A stretch of DNA of 64,000 nucleotides. Origin: Xestospongia muta (lineage: Eukaryota; Porifera; Demospongiae; Haplosclerida; Petrosiidae). The translations under genes and the position numbers were made by a program. Numbering within the stretch: the stretch's first letter is position 1; each line of letters begins with the position of its first letter. The notes under the pieces are model-generated. The model did not search any database. It worked only from the letters and a program-made list of their open reading frames with translations, and was not told where the DNA came from. The DNA lies in NCBI GenBank assembly GCA_963693285.1, contig OY848917.1:22388245-22452244 (forward strand). The letters are read 5' to 3'. Below are positions 11,054 to 22,859 of this stretch, one piece after another.

Positions 11054-11389
11054 TGTGGTTTTGATAGCCCCAGTATGGTAAACACAGGTATGGTATCCAA
11101 CGTTGTTGTCACTTCTGGTGGGGTATCCATACCGTCTACCAGTACACGGGAAGGTCGTGTGGCAAGTGCACCCAGTTCCACCTCCCTTTCAGGGGGACAC
11201 GATTCAGTTGGCCACATGGCCTATATCAGGGAAGGCTGCCGAAAGGAAGAACTTTCTGAGCAAGCTTCAAGCCTCGTCTAGGCATCATGGAGATCCAAGT
11301 CGAACTCAAACTACAACTCACTCTTTCACAAGTGGGAGAGCTGGTGTCATTCAAGGGATAGAAATCCCATTTCTGGTCCTATAGCAGAT

Positions 11390-12172
11390 GTCTTGAATTT
11401 CTTAGCTGAGTTGTATGAGCAGGGTTACCAGTATCTTTCGATAAATTCTTACCACTCAGCTATATCTTCGGTTCATGAGAAAGTGGATGGCTATCAGATA
11501 GGGAAACACCCCATGGTATCTAGGATGCTACGAGGTGTATTTAATTCAAGACCACCTCAACCGTGTTATAAAAGTACCTGGAAGGTGTCTACTGTTCTGG
11601 ATTGGATTAGTAATGAGACAACATCCAATAAATCATTATTGTTTTTATCAATGAAGTTGACCACCTTATTAGCCCTTTCCAGGCCTTGTCGGTCAGCAGA
11701 CTTGGCAGGATTTCAATTATCATCTCTCAAATTCACGCCAGAGGGAGCTACCTTCATGGCGAGCCACCTGGCAAAGCAGAGCAGACCAGGTCGGTCATTA
11801 TAGGAGTTCTTTTTCCCTTACCCTGTGAGTACTTTCCAGGAATATATACTTCGAACAAAGTAGTTCAGAAAGGGTAAGATTGATGATCACAAGGATAGGT
11901 TGTTTATCACCTCCATGGGAGGACATAGCCCTGCTACAAGTGCTACTATCGCCAGATGGATTAAATCAGCCTTGACACATCTATTTTTAAAGCTCATTCA
12001 GTGAGAGGAGCATCAACTACAGCAGCAGTGCTGGGTGGTATATCAATACCAGAAATCCTGGAAGCAGGGGATTGGTCATCACAATCAGTTTTTAAAAGGT
12101 TCTATTATAGACCTCACACACCATCGTTTGGTCAGGTGGTATTATCTATGGCTTCTAACCTGCAAAGTTGAG
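11390..12172 (+). pseudogene. Tyrosine recombinase of the DIRS/Ngaro element
   Basis: The first frame (11393-11803) gives the N-terminal SAM-like fold (LYEQGYQYLSINSYHSAIS, MLRGVFNSRPP) and the first catalytic arginine in LLALSRPCRSADL. After a stop and frameshifts the C-terminal half is readable to about 12172: LFITSMGGHSPATSATIARW, FKAHSVRGASTTAA (HxxR box), GDWSSQSVFKRFYY (catalytic tyrosine). Tyrosine recombinases insert circular cDNA by site-specific recombination. The R...HxxR...Y residues are all present, although on different frames, so this copy is a recent pseudogene rather than a deeply eroded one. Confidence 0.8.
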
Positions 12173-12202
12173 ACGTGAGACCTCATTCTCGGAAGTATAA
12201 TC

Positions 12203-12622
12203 GGAGAATGGCTAAGCCTGTATAGGTGCAAGCTATTTGTAATTATACGAGGAGGATGAGGTTGAACATATCAACTGTCCTGCCATCACCACCTGTAATA
12301 ATATCTCTAATGCATACACACATATTTACTTTAGATCACTTGTCAAGTCGCGAGAAAATAAAAGCCGAACTAGGAGTGAAAGTGTGTGCTTTATATAGCA
12401 AGGCCTAGGCGGGCTATTATATCTGTGTGAAACGTGTTTTGGACGTTTGCTAACTCGTTGGTCTGACATTTCTGGTGTGTTTGAATTTTACATGTTAATT
12501 TTTGTGAGTGCTGATAAGTAGCTGGAGTTAAAATAAATGCCTTTGCAAAGTTGATATGTTCAACCTCATCCTCCTCGTATAATTACGAATAGCTTGCACC
12601 TATACAGGCTTAGCCATTCTCC
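12203..12622. repeat. 74-bp inverted repeat bracketing 272 bp at the 3' end of the YR element
   Basis: The arm at 12203-12276 (starting GGAGAATGGCTAAGCCTG) is the reverse complement of 12549-12622, with one mismatch noted. The enclosed segment has no coding frame. DIRS elements carry inverted termini and an internal complementary region, so this may be their right-hand structure. It could also be a separate foldback element. Confidence 0.75.
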
Positions 12623-13204
12623 AATTACATCACAGACATGCACAAAAAACCTGTACATCTGCAGTGTTAAATAGCCAATGCTATAGGCCTCTTTTCAGGT
12701 TATAAATCAGTGACTAAGACACTGCCTGTCACTCTAGACCAGCAGTGAAGTTACAAAACCAAATTCCTTTTAATCAGAATTGAATTTTGTAGCATAGGAA
12801 GCTGCTCCAGCAAACTTTATTGTCTTGCTCTTAGGAGAAAGTAACTCTGATTCATGATCTGATCCAGACTCAGTTTCTTCTTGATCATCATTATACGAAA
12901 ACTCCATTATTGATGATTTATCTGGTAGTCTTGCCTGGAGTCAAGGCACTCGGAACCATACCCAGATGTATCCTGCCACACCTTTATTAATATTATTCCA
13001 AATTAATTTTTATTTCAAAAATTAAGTTTCAGAGTGAGATAATGGTCCATGTTGTGTGACTGTGTGACTAGATTCAAAATCATGTGTCACACTACCAAAT
13101 CAAGTGAGTTGAAAGGTCTGCCAGTTAAAATGTCATGAAGCATCCAGTTAAAAATTACAGCTACCAGCAATATTTTTAGCAAAATCAAAGAAGCTTGGAA
13201 TTAA

Positions 13205-13520
13205 CTTTAATCATAGTTCTCACCTTTTTCCTCTCCGTTTTTTTTCAAAAGCACTCGATACTCTTCTCTTTTTCTTGGTTCTTCAATGCTTCTTTGAATA
13301 CATGCACTAGTCCTCACAAAAACTGTTGGAATGGCATCAGGGTTCAACAAAAACGTTTGCTTTAATCCAAGTCTGGTAGCTGTCAAGGAGTTCTGATCAA
13401 AACAGTCCTCTGTGAAATGATTGCTGCATAAGCACAAATTTTCTGTCAGTCCTTTCCAACAAACCTTTGCTCTTTGAATTTGTTTTGTCCACTGCTGTCT
13501 GATTTTTTATCAGTTAAAAA
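13205..13520 (-). pseudogene. THAP-domain fragment
   Basis: The minus strand reads WTKQIQRAKVCWKGLTEN with a frame change into LCLCSNHFTEDCFD, then LLNPDAIPTVF. This is the C-terminal half of a THAP zinc finger (the CxxHF pair and the closing AVPTIF-like motif). A basic PRKREEYRVLLKK stretch follows. The first cysteine pair would lie upstream, beyond 13520, and was not found. It may come from a P-like transposase or from a host THAP gene. No complete gene structure is visible. Confidence 0.55.
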
Positions 13521-14034
13521 AGGAATAAGCTAATGCCATCGTTGCTGCATCTGGCTGCAATGCACTTCTTCCTCATATTTCAACACGTTTCAACATGTGT
13601 GTTGGTCCTTTTGTATGTCATTGTGAACCCCACCCAAAACAGGAAGTAAATTATCATATTCAGGAATTGTTTTTAAAAAAATTCTTACTAAAATACTTTT
13701 GATTATTTTTGAAAATGAGATATAGAACTATTATATTGAACAAGCAGAAAAATCTCTTTTTATTTTCATTGTAGCCTCCCTTTAAATGCCTGCAATCATT
13801 ATGTGTAGTTTATAGTATTCTTTTAGTTATTATAGGAATTTCTACTTAGTCTTATAAAGTTTTGCAAAATACAATGAAACAGTACAGATAAAAACATGGC
13901 AGGTTGCAGGAATTTCAGTGGTATCTTTTGCATATTGGTACAACAAAGTATTAGAGTGTTATGGCATCAAATGTTGTAACTTCTCAGAATTGACTATAAT
14001 AACAATAGTGATCATGTGTTTATACTATATCCTT

Positions 14035-14205
14035 TTAACTACATCCAAATTTTTGTTGAAGTATGACTATGTATCCCCATTTGTGCTAAGCCTACTCCTT
14101 TTAGTTGATACTAATTCTCCCACTTTTCAAAACAAACTTTCTCCAGGAATTGAGGTAGCAGGAATGCATACATATTTTCTAGCTATGCTGCTAGATTTGA
14201 GTATG
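14035..14205 (-). mobile_element. hAT C-terminal dimerisation-domain remnant
   Basis: One minus-strand frame reads ARKYVCIPATSIPGE, SLF, a stop, KVGELVSTKRSRLST and, after another stop, YFNKNLD. This is the hATC dimerisation signature (CIPATSxxSERxFS, then KRxRLS and a final FLNKNL). Two in-frame stops show decay. The rest of the transposase was not recognisable upstream in 14210-15600. Confidence 0.65.
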
Positions 14206-16180
14206 AAGTACTATTGCACTTGCACCATTGAAGTGGGTCCTCTTTTTTCTCAATATTTCTTATTTTTAAATACTGGTCAACTTCATGGTACCAGTAGTAC
14301 TTGTTGGGATAGTGTTCTGCCACTCTTTGATCAAAAAATTGCCACAACGTCTCTTCTTTACCACTTTATCCAACTTGAAGTGTTTCTTTAGTAGCTGCCA
14401 TTGATGTCTGTTGCTCTTTTGTAGCCTATTACTCACAAAAAGCACCAACATAATCCTTGAGTGAACAATCCTATCAATAGCTCCATTGTCACTAATTGTG
14501 CTAAGTTTTAAACCTTGGACGAGTACTATGGTTCATCTAAGTAATATATTGTTTTCCATACCACTAAATCACTTCTTTGCAGATCTTGCCAAATGTATTA
14601 TTTTTGATGCAGAAATGTATCTCAGGTGATACTTCTCTTGTAATAACTTCAAAAGCCTACTAAGAATCAAGAAGACAAAGAGGTATTGTAATTGCTTCAT
14701 GTTGTTCTACAGTTTATGAAGTGAAGTTCCATCTTGTGGGACCTCCTATGAGCTTATGTTCGATAAGTTTTTTTTGAAACACAAAGTAACTTGTCCCCCT
14801 ACCTTTGATAGTACTGTGAAAGTAAGATACAATGTCTCTGCCTGTCTTCCCTTAGGCAAACAACCCTCGCTATTGGGCTGTAAGATACGACTGACAATAT
14901 GATTGAGAGTGTGTACAAATGACAGAAGGTGGTTCCAATTGTTTATCTTGTAATTACAGCAATAATTTTTGTCACTCCCAATTTATCTGTAATGTCACAT
15001 AATACTACGGCTAAATGCTCAGCTGTGTGTGATTCTGTAATGTGGATTGTTTTCTAACACAAGAAACATTAACTCCAATTAATCTGTAATGAAGTGACAA
15101 GTTAGCATAAGGCAATCTTGAGCCCACAAATCAGTGGTGAGAGAACACCAGTCTATTTCGCGTTTAGGATGAAGTTCTCTCATAATTGTATGCCTCCTAT
15201 AAGCTGAGATCTAAGGCTAGCATGCCAATTAATGCCTTTGTGATCTTTTTATGCTGAATAGAATCCTCTATAATGAACATTTGCAGTACCTATAGCACCT
15301 CCGGGAAGATGTAGCTTGGACTGTCACCTGGTATTATGAGCAATTGTCAAAATTTAAATCAGACAGATCAGTAACTGTTATATCTCCTGTGTCCCAGATC
15401 AATAAGGAATGCCACTGAAAATGAATGCTTACTAACAGTCTCCTGATACGAATTATTATTGGTCAACTCATATTACAATGTATGGCAACATTGTCATGTG
15501 TTTAGTCAGTTGTTCTTTAATCATACATGTCAGTATTTCCTATTAACATAATCATGATAGTCAATGTATGATTCTTTAACTCAGAGAAATAAATCATGGT
15601 TGACGGCGGAACTCTAACATCAGATTTGCTACTACTATGGCTAGTATAACTAATCAAGAGCATGTTTTGTCAATGATGTTGTCAGTCTTAACTTCAATGT
15701 TAGCAATTCACTATAGGAAGAATCTGAAACAATGTTTAGCTGCTGAGATGCCAAAAGTGTTGAGACAGATGAAAATACCTCTTGTAACACTTAAAAAAGT
15801 GGTGTCATCCTCACACCATTTTGTGGTGTCATTTACCAGTGCAATTTTGGCACCAAAAGTGGTGTCAATTCAGACACCATCAGGTTGGTGTGACATTTGA
15901 CACCAATGCTAGTGTTCACCAAAAGTAGTGTTAGCCAATGCTGAAATTTATTAGAAACAAAAATTGTATATAACAAATTAACAAATTAAATTAAATTAAG
16001 TCTTGTCGAAGAATGCCATCAATGCCTGTCTGTACACAAATTGGCAGTTTTATTAAAGGGAAGAACAACGATGGCTTATGTCTATCCTTTTGACTTGTGA
16101 TTGATGAATAAATTGCCATAGCAAACACAATAGTATGATTTACATGATGTACATCACAATCTTAGACAATGATCATGTTA
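14206..16180. other. No gene recognised
   Basis: Several short open frames occur, none with a domain I recognise. At 15795-15930 the word GTGGTGTCA and its complement TGACACCA recur several times at irregular spacing. This makes a short hairpin-rich patch of the kind seen at eroded DNA-transposon ends. Confidence 0.35.
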
Positions 16181-16189
16181 TGTAATAGT

Positions 16190-16870
16190 GTACCATCACG
16201 TGGTTCAGTAATTGGTGAATAAAGTTTCAACAGAGCTTTGATATCGCGTTTAGTATCAGTAGCAGCATAGTTGAGAAGCTTCCTACAGTTACTAAGAAGT
16301 TGTCACTGTATGAAATTCCTGTTTCATCTAGGGAATAAAATTATTAAAAGTAGAGTAACAAAAATTACTAACCACTGCTGGTTTTTTGAAACATGGAATC
16401 TCAGAGATAATTTCAGAAACAGGAGGACAATCACCAACTATCCATGATCTTCTCAGTTCTAGTATAAATATGAACATTATGCACCTGCATATCAAGTTAC
16501 AATAACTTTCAATAAAGAGAAAAGAAACTGTTGAAAACACCCACTTTATTAGACTCATAAAGTTTTTTGAGTGAGACCTTGTGTCTGGCATACTCATCAA
16601 CTTGACAGGAAGTTGCTTCACTATTGTCTTCTGCTACTTTGAATTTTTTAAGGGTTTTTACAAGCTTAAACCGGAGGACATTGCCCGTTATGGCGTATGT
16701 AGATTTTTATACTTATTTTGTAGCTTTCTTTTCCAAGTGGTCTAAAATTATAACACACAATTAGCAATTCATTAACCAACCACTTACATACGGTTTACCA
16801 CCTGGAACTTGATCAACAGCTGAAGGATACACCTCAATGAATTTTGTGGCTATCTTTTCGAGTTCTACAG
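16190..16870 (-). pseudogene. Exons of an unrecognised, probably taxon-restricted gene
   Basis: Three minus-strand blocks look like coding exons. 16865-16795 reads THPSSVELEKIATKF then IEVYPSAVDQVPGGKPYV. 16690-16515 reads LRFKLVKTLKKFKVAED with QVDEYARHKVSLKKL. 16485-16370 reads ELRRSWIVGDCPPVSEI then SEIPCFKKPAV before a GTTAGT donor. The pattern (short charged repeats, a KYP-like and an IxxxxPCFK-like motif) resembles large uncharacterised protein families of sponges and cnidarians that I know only by appearance. A further block near 16300-16200 contains stops in the readable frame. I could not find a start or a continuous gene, so it is listed as broken. Confidence 0.35.
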
Positions 16871-18208
16871 ATGATGGATGAGTTGTGTACACCTTAGTTT
16901 TGATGACAATTTGGGTATATGCAACACAGAAGATGCTTCATCTATGTCTATTTTTCATGTCTATTACATCCATTTTCTCAGGTGCAACAGATCCTCCTAT
17001 TCAATTAATCCAGTCTATGCTGGACCAGTTACACTAGACCAGAGACTACCCCTATTGTATTATGACATTGAGGAATTAATACACTAAAAAAGGAATATTA
17101 ACAAACCCTGAAATGATAATAGAATTTGAATCAGAGGTGAACAAGAGACAAGGAAAACTACTGTACAGGAGAAAGAAAAAATATAAAGGAATAGACCAGA
17201 GAAGAAATCTCATCTTACCGAGGAAGAAATGACAATACTTTAGGAACTGTTATCAAACAAGTTGGCAGTGAATAGTTACTATTAATTTAATTATATGAAA
17301 TTACTCAAATGTTTGGTGAATTGACTCGTTGATAAAAACTCTATATCAGTGATTCTATCATTGCATTACCATATCAGTAACAGAGATACCAGTAAGAAAA
17401 AGAGACATTGCTTTATTATTTAGGTCACTCCAGTGAGTGTCCCATCCTGGACAAATAATAGATTGTCAAGGGACCAAGTAAATGTTTTGATTCTATTATT
17501 ACAAGTGGTCTGTACTGTATTAATAAAACTTAAAAATACTAGTTCTCTTTGTAGTCATTTAGGGTCTTCTGAACACTGTTTTTCAATCACTAATACATAC
17601 AATCAGAACAATATTGATGTAATCAATCTCTAGTACTCAACAATCTGGACTGATTCTGAACATACTGGTAATGATCCTAGTTCCAGTATAATGAGATTCA
17701 GTAGCAAGCTTTATTATTCAATGCATAATCTAAATAAAGTTCTCTACTTGTTGATATTCCACAATCTTTCTGGTTATGTTTCTTACTAATAACATATACT
17801 CAGTCTCCAATACATATTATTATAGTACAAAATAGTAGGGACCAAGTATTTACCATTTTTATGCTTTCTGTAAATCTCAAATAACTGATGTTTGTAAATA
17901 GCAATTGTTTCTTGTAGGACAACTGAATGGCAGCTACTCTTCCTTCTTTAATTCAAATAAAATGAGTAGAGAGGATTTGATTAAAACATTTTTTCATTTG
18001 TTAACACCAGTGTTTATTACAGGAGTTGTGCAAAATTATATAAGAATGACATAATGTGTTTACATTTCTTTTGCAATACTACCCTAAGGAATTAAGGAAG
18101 TTTATGTGACTTTGTTAAAGTCTAGCTGTTTTACTTAATTTGTGGATTGACCATTGGTGACATCCTGATATCCAGAATAATTTTACTGTCTGGAGATACA
18201 TTTATATC
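16871..18208. other. No gene seen upstream of the P450
   Basis: AT-rich sequence with short unrelated frames. The last few hundred bases probably contain the P450 promoter. No TATA-like element could be chosen with confidence against the AT-rich background. Confidence 0.3.
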
Positions 18209-21200
18209 ATGAACTTCTTTGTTCTATTTCTTGCCAGTGCTTGCTTTCTTGCTGTCATTATTTGGTACAAGTAAGTGTTGTAAGCTAAATATAGTTCATT
18301 ATTATCAGATTTCGATACAATACATTTTGTTATAGATATATTTATATTCCAAACCAATATTTCAAGAAACTTGGCATTCCTCAAACGTTTGTGTTGCCAT
18401 TTGTTGGAAGTGCACACGAAGTCCTGCTATTAGTAAGTAAAATATAGCCCAAAGGACCACATGGACTACTATCCTCTTGAACAAAGTATTTTTTAACTCT
18501 CTCAAAAGTCATAAACATGTACAGCAATCACAGCTATACCAGTGCACATATGAAACTGTCTTTTACATAGGAGATTATGTCATTTCTGATATTAGGATGT
18601 ATTTGTATTACTCTTGACTTTGAACTAATCTAAAATAATGTTAACTTCAAGAGGTTCATAATCATATTGTAGAGACAGTGGTATTTAAGTGCCATAACTC
18701 CAAGAAATTTAGAATCACAGAGCTTTCCTGAATATTTGTCATGGTACTGGAATTATGTGTGATTGATTACATTATAGAGAGGCCATTCAATTGTATAATT
18801 AAATGTAAGTAGAAACCATTGTTGGTTCATTCCTGTAGGGAGTCCATAAAATGGTCAACGTATTCTCAGTGAATGTAAACATTCAATGATGTTACAATAT
18901 ACTACTGTTTGCTAACAGTAACAGGAAGTTTGTACTGAGCATACTTAAATGTAAACTCAAATCCACTGTTATTGAATTTCACAATGTAATATCAATCAAT
19001 AAATACATTTGATGTGACTATAGGCAGTCAAAGGAATATAGAAATTTTGTAACACACAATAATAACATTTTATATACTGTTCCCTGGAATGTCAAAACCG
19101 ATCATTGAAAGAGTATGGTAAAGTTTATGGGTAAGTATATGTGTATATCAACTTGTTAAAATAATTTTATCATTATATGTTTTGTTACACTGGCCAATCA
19201 GCATATGCATCAATGATGTTTCTATGTTAATACAGGACATATGTTGGTACTATTCCATTTTTGGTGATAATAAATCTTGACATTATTAAGGCAATTACTG
19301 TCAAGAACTTTAGCCAGTTCACAGAGAGATATGTAAGGAATTTGTGCACATGATTAAATTGACTTTAATACTCAATGTTAACACTTTTGTTAATTATAAT
19401 CTTATCTATATATTCTATCATGCAGGTTAGTAGCCGTAGTTTTATAGACGGAATACATAATGGTTATCCTCCTGGCCTATTTTATCTTGAAGGAGAACAA
19501 TGGCTGAAAATCAGACATATTGTTAGCCCTACCTTTACTTCAAAAAAAACTCAAATTGGTATTTAAATAAATTTTGGCTGATAACAATAATTTAATTGTA
19601 ACTCCTATTTATCAAATCAATCACATAGTACAAAGTGATTAATATTCATTAAAAAATATTTGGCAAATGGATAATTTACTATTGACAATATATTACATTT
19701 AGATGGCACCATTAATTGAGTACAATTGTAATCCTCTCTTCAATAAGATAATGAATATATCTCAGAATGGAGTCAGTGCAGACGTATGGAGGTAAATATA
19801 GTAATAGAACTGAGTATAGTATATGACATATATATTGTTAAGTTTCTTAATGCAGACATTAAACTTACATAACTGAATTCACGTTATATAACTTGTAACA
19901 TTAGCTACATGCATGTAATACAAAGTACACACAAAACAAGCAATACCAAAAGAAATTACTTTACTTCAAAGTACTGAATTGTAAAGTTTGATGAAACTTG
20001 CTTCTCACTAGCTTGCTTCTCTGTCTATATTTCTAGCATTTAGTCTAGATCATTCACAGACATTGCTGCTAGGTATTTAATCTTTTTGTAGGTCTAGTCA
20101 GTGTCTCACTGTAAAGTCGGTATCTTCCAAAACAATTATAGGATGATTTTCAATTATGTTCTTGTTATAATTATTATCTTGTTATTTCTGTTATAAATTA
20201 AGCTATCATAATAATGTTCTATTTAGGATATTTGGTCAGTTTACAATGCAGGCAACTTTAGCCACAGGATTTGGTCTTCAGGTTGATATACTAAATGGTG
20301 AAGCCAATGAACTGACAACTGCTGCAGCTGGAGTGTTTAATTCTGTTGGTATAAGTCCTGTGTTTCAACTATTTTGTAAGTACTTTAATTGTAGTGTTTC
20401 ATTTCTAAGCAGGATGAGTGAGTATTTATCATAGAAGAAGTTGTCAAAAGTTTCTAAAATTTGCATGTGCTGCAACTTGCAAAAAATATTAAATTGTCCT
20501 TTAAAAAGAGTTTTCAATGTTTTTCATTTCTGACAGAGAGACTGATGGATGGGACAAACCAATTGTTTAACTCCGCTATACTCATTTTGCAGTGTGGTGC
20601 AATAAATTAACTACATAATAATTATTAATATAATATCATCCATATAGAAATATACCTATAATTAATGCTTAAATCAACGATAAAATTAACACAGTGACTA
20701 TTTGTCTGGCAGTAAGTCCATACTTTGTTGTGCATTATGATACTAATCCCCACTCCCTCAACCCCAAATATAACTATACACAACTAAAGCAACTTTATAC
20801 ATATACTGGTACAGGTATAGGCCATTATACTCATGATGTAAGTGGTATTTAGTATATAAACATTTTAGCTTATTTTATATTGATTCTGTTACTGAAGTAG
20901 TTGGTGTGTTTTTTAGAAGTGATCTGTAATGTAATCTTATTATTTCAGTTGAGCAGATACCTTTTTCAAATAAAATCTTAAAGTTCTGGGGAAAGCACAG
21001 CACTTTGGGGAAACATTTTGTAACACTTTTATCAACTGGTTGTAAAATAGTACAAGCAAGAAGAAAACAATTGACAAATACTCCAAAGGTTTGCTTATTT
21101 TCTCATGCTAATGTAAATACATTGTTATATCATGAGTCCTACAGCCTAAATATCACTTTCACATAAATTTTATGAGCACTGATCATGTTATATTATAAAT

Positions 21201-22859
21201 AAAGTAATATATAAAGATTGTTATGAATGGTTAATTGATACTGTACGCGGATATGATTTGATCTTTAATATATGTATTATAGTTAGTAACCCTATAGCCT
21301 TTTGTCATTTAGGCAGCTCATGTGCACTAATTACAATAATATTATTGTAGTTGTCATATTTCTTTTAGCATCCAGACTTTCTATAGCTAATGCTAGAATC
21401 TAATGCAGATGAAGGTCAAAATAATGCTTCATTTTCAAAATCCAAGAACATTCTGTCTGATGAACAGATCATCTCTACAAGTTTCAACTTTCTCTTAGCT
21501 GGTTATGAGACAACTAGTAACTGTCTTGGTTTTACTGCTTATCTATTGGCTACAAATCCAGATAAACAGGACAAGTTATGTCAGTGTATAGAGGACTACT
21601 ATATGGAGAATGAAGTATGTTTGACTATATGATGAAATACAGTAAACATGCATGCCCATCATAAAATATGCATGTAACATCTGCAAAGAATATAATAATA
21701 ATACATATTTCTTATAGGATGCCTCTCTCTACGAAGCAGCTCATACCATAAAATATTTAGAATGGGTTATTCAGGAATCATTAAGACTCTATCCTCCTGC
21801 ACCAGTGTATGTTTATATTGAGAGATCACTCATTTACATAGCAATGTATCTTTGTAAACAAGACTGTACAGTATCAATAAATAAAACTTGTGCTTATAAA
21901 AGAGTTAGATGGATTAGTTTTTGAATTCATTTAAGTTTAAAAGAAGAAGAGTACTAACAATCATTGAATAAGTTCAATGATGTTGTAGTTAATAACTTTA
22001 TTAATCTTTACAATCTAATTTTATTAAAACTTTTAGTTATAACTCTAAATTTACTGATGTGTTTATGTATATATTGTGCATGTATAGAATTGTACTGTTC
22101 TTTGTTGTGTTATAGAACTGCACGTTATTGTAAGGAAACCTGTAGCATTGATAATTTAACAATACCTAAAGGATGTCATGTTGTCATACCAATACATGTC
22201 ATACATACGTCTCCTGAATATTGGGATCAACCTGAACTCTTCAAACCAGAAAGGTATTGTTTGTGTGTTCTGACAATAATCATACAGTAGTCATGTATCA
22301 ATTAAAGTATATACTAAGAAATATTCCTTTAGATTCAGTCCAGATGAGAAGGAGCAGCGTCATTCTCTTAGATATATGCCATTTGGATGGGGTCCACGTA
22401 ATTGTGTAGGTGCAAGATTTGCTTTAATGGAGACTAAAATGGCACTATTGACAATTATCAGGAAATACAAGTTCAAAACAGCTCCTCAGACACAAGTGAA
22501 TTAATTTAGTATATGTATATAATTAATATGCATTTTAAAATTGAAAATATAGTATTATCATTAAGAAAGCTGATGTCATATTTATTTAAAGGTGGAGGTA
22601 GTTATTAGCAAAACTTTAAGTTTGCTCAGATTATGTTAGATTGTAAAGAGTACATGTATAGTTCAAGAATATTATATAAATTCCATGGAAGTATGGCCTC
22701 CAAGATACAATCGGATATAAGTGAATTCTATACATATTAATTAATGTGACTATTGATGTTTGATTATTTGTTTTTCTTTACTAGATACCAATGAAAACAA
22801 AAATGTACTTAAGTCTAATGCCTGTGAATGGCATATTTCTAAATGTTATACCAAAATAA
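18209..22859 (+). pseudogene. CYP3-clan cytochrome P450, 13 exons, with two lesions
   Basis: Exons read: 18209-18270, 18336-18432, 19114-19130 (a tentative 17-nt microexon), 19236-19332, 19426-19558, 19703-19791, 20227-20375, 20949-21088, 21369-21614, 21718-21806, 22116-22253, 22333-22495, 22785-22859. Joined phases give about 497 residues, the usual P450 length. Visible features are an N-terminal membrane anchor (MNFFVLFLASACFLAVIIW), the C-helix WLKIR, an I-helix AGYETTS oxygen-binding motif, ExxR in ESLR, the PERF region, and the haem loop FGWGPRNCVG with its cysteine ligand. SPTFTS and RFAL point to the CYP3 clan. P450s of this type sit in the ER membrane and oxidise lipophilic substrates. 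Lesions: a run of eight A at 19542-19549 shifts the frame by one, and TAG at 21384-21386 replaces a codon that is usually glutamine. Either an assembly error or real decay is possible; see findings. Confidence 0.85.

Larger units (their letters stand above)
9001..12200 (+). mobile_element. Tyrosine-recombinase retrotransposon (DIRS/Ngaro type), degenerate
   Basis: Plus-strand coding order is a gag-like region (about 9040-9430), RT and RNase H (9548-11053), then a tyrosine recombinase (about 11390-12170). This order and the recombinase in place of an integrase define YR retrotransposons. The frame is broken by a TGA at 9545-9547, by frameshifts around 11050-11400 and 11800-12000, and by deletions within RT. 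A 74-bp inverted repeat follows the coding region. The 5' boundary adjoins the hAT remnant near 9000-9020 and is not precisely placed. Confidence 0.8.

Noticed and set aside
13918..14391. 157-codon plus-strand frame with hydrophobic segments
   Set aside because: The opposite strand carries the hAT dimerisation signature, so this frame is its antisense shadow.
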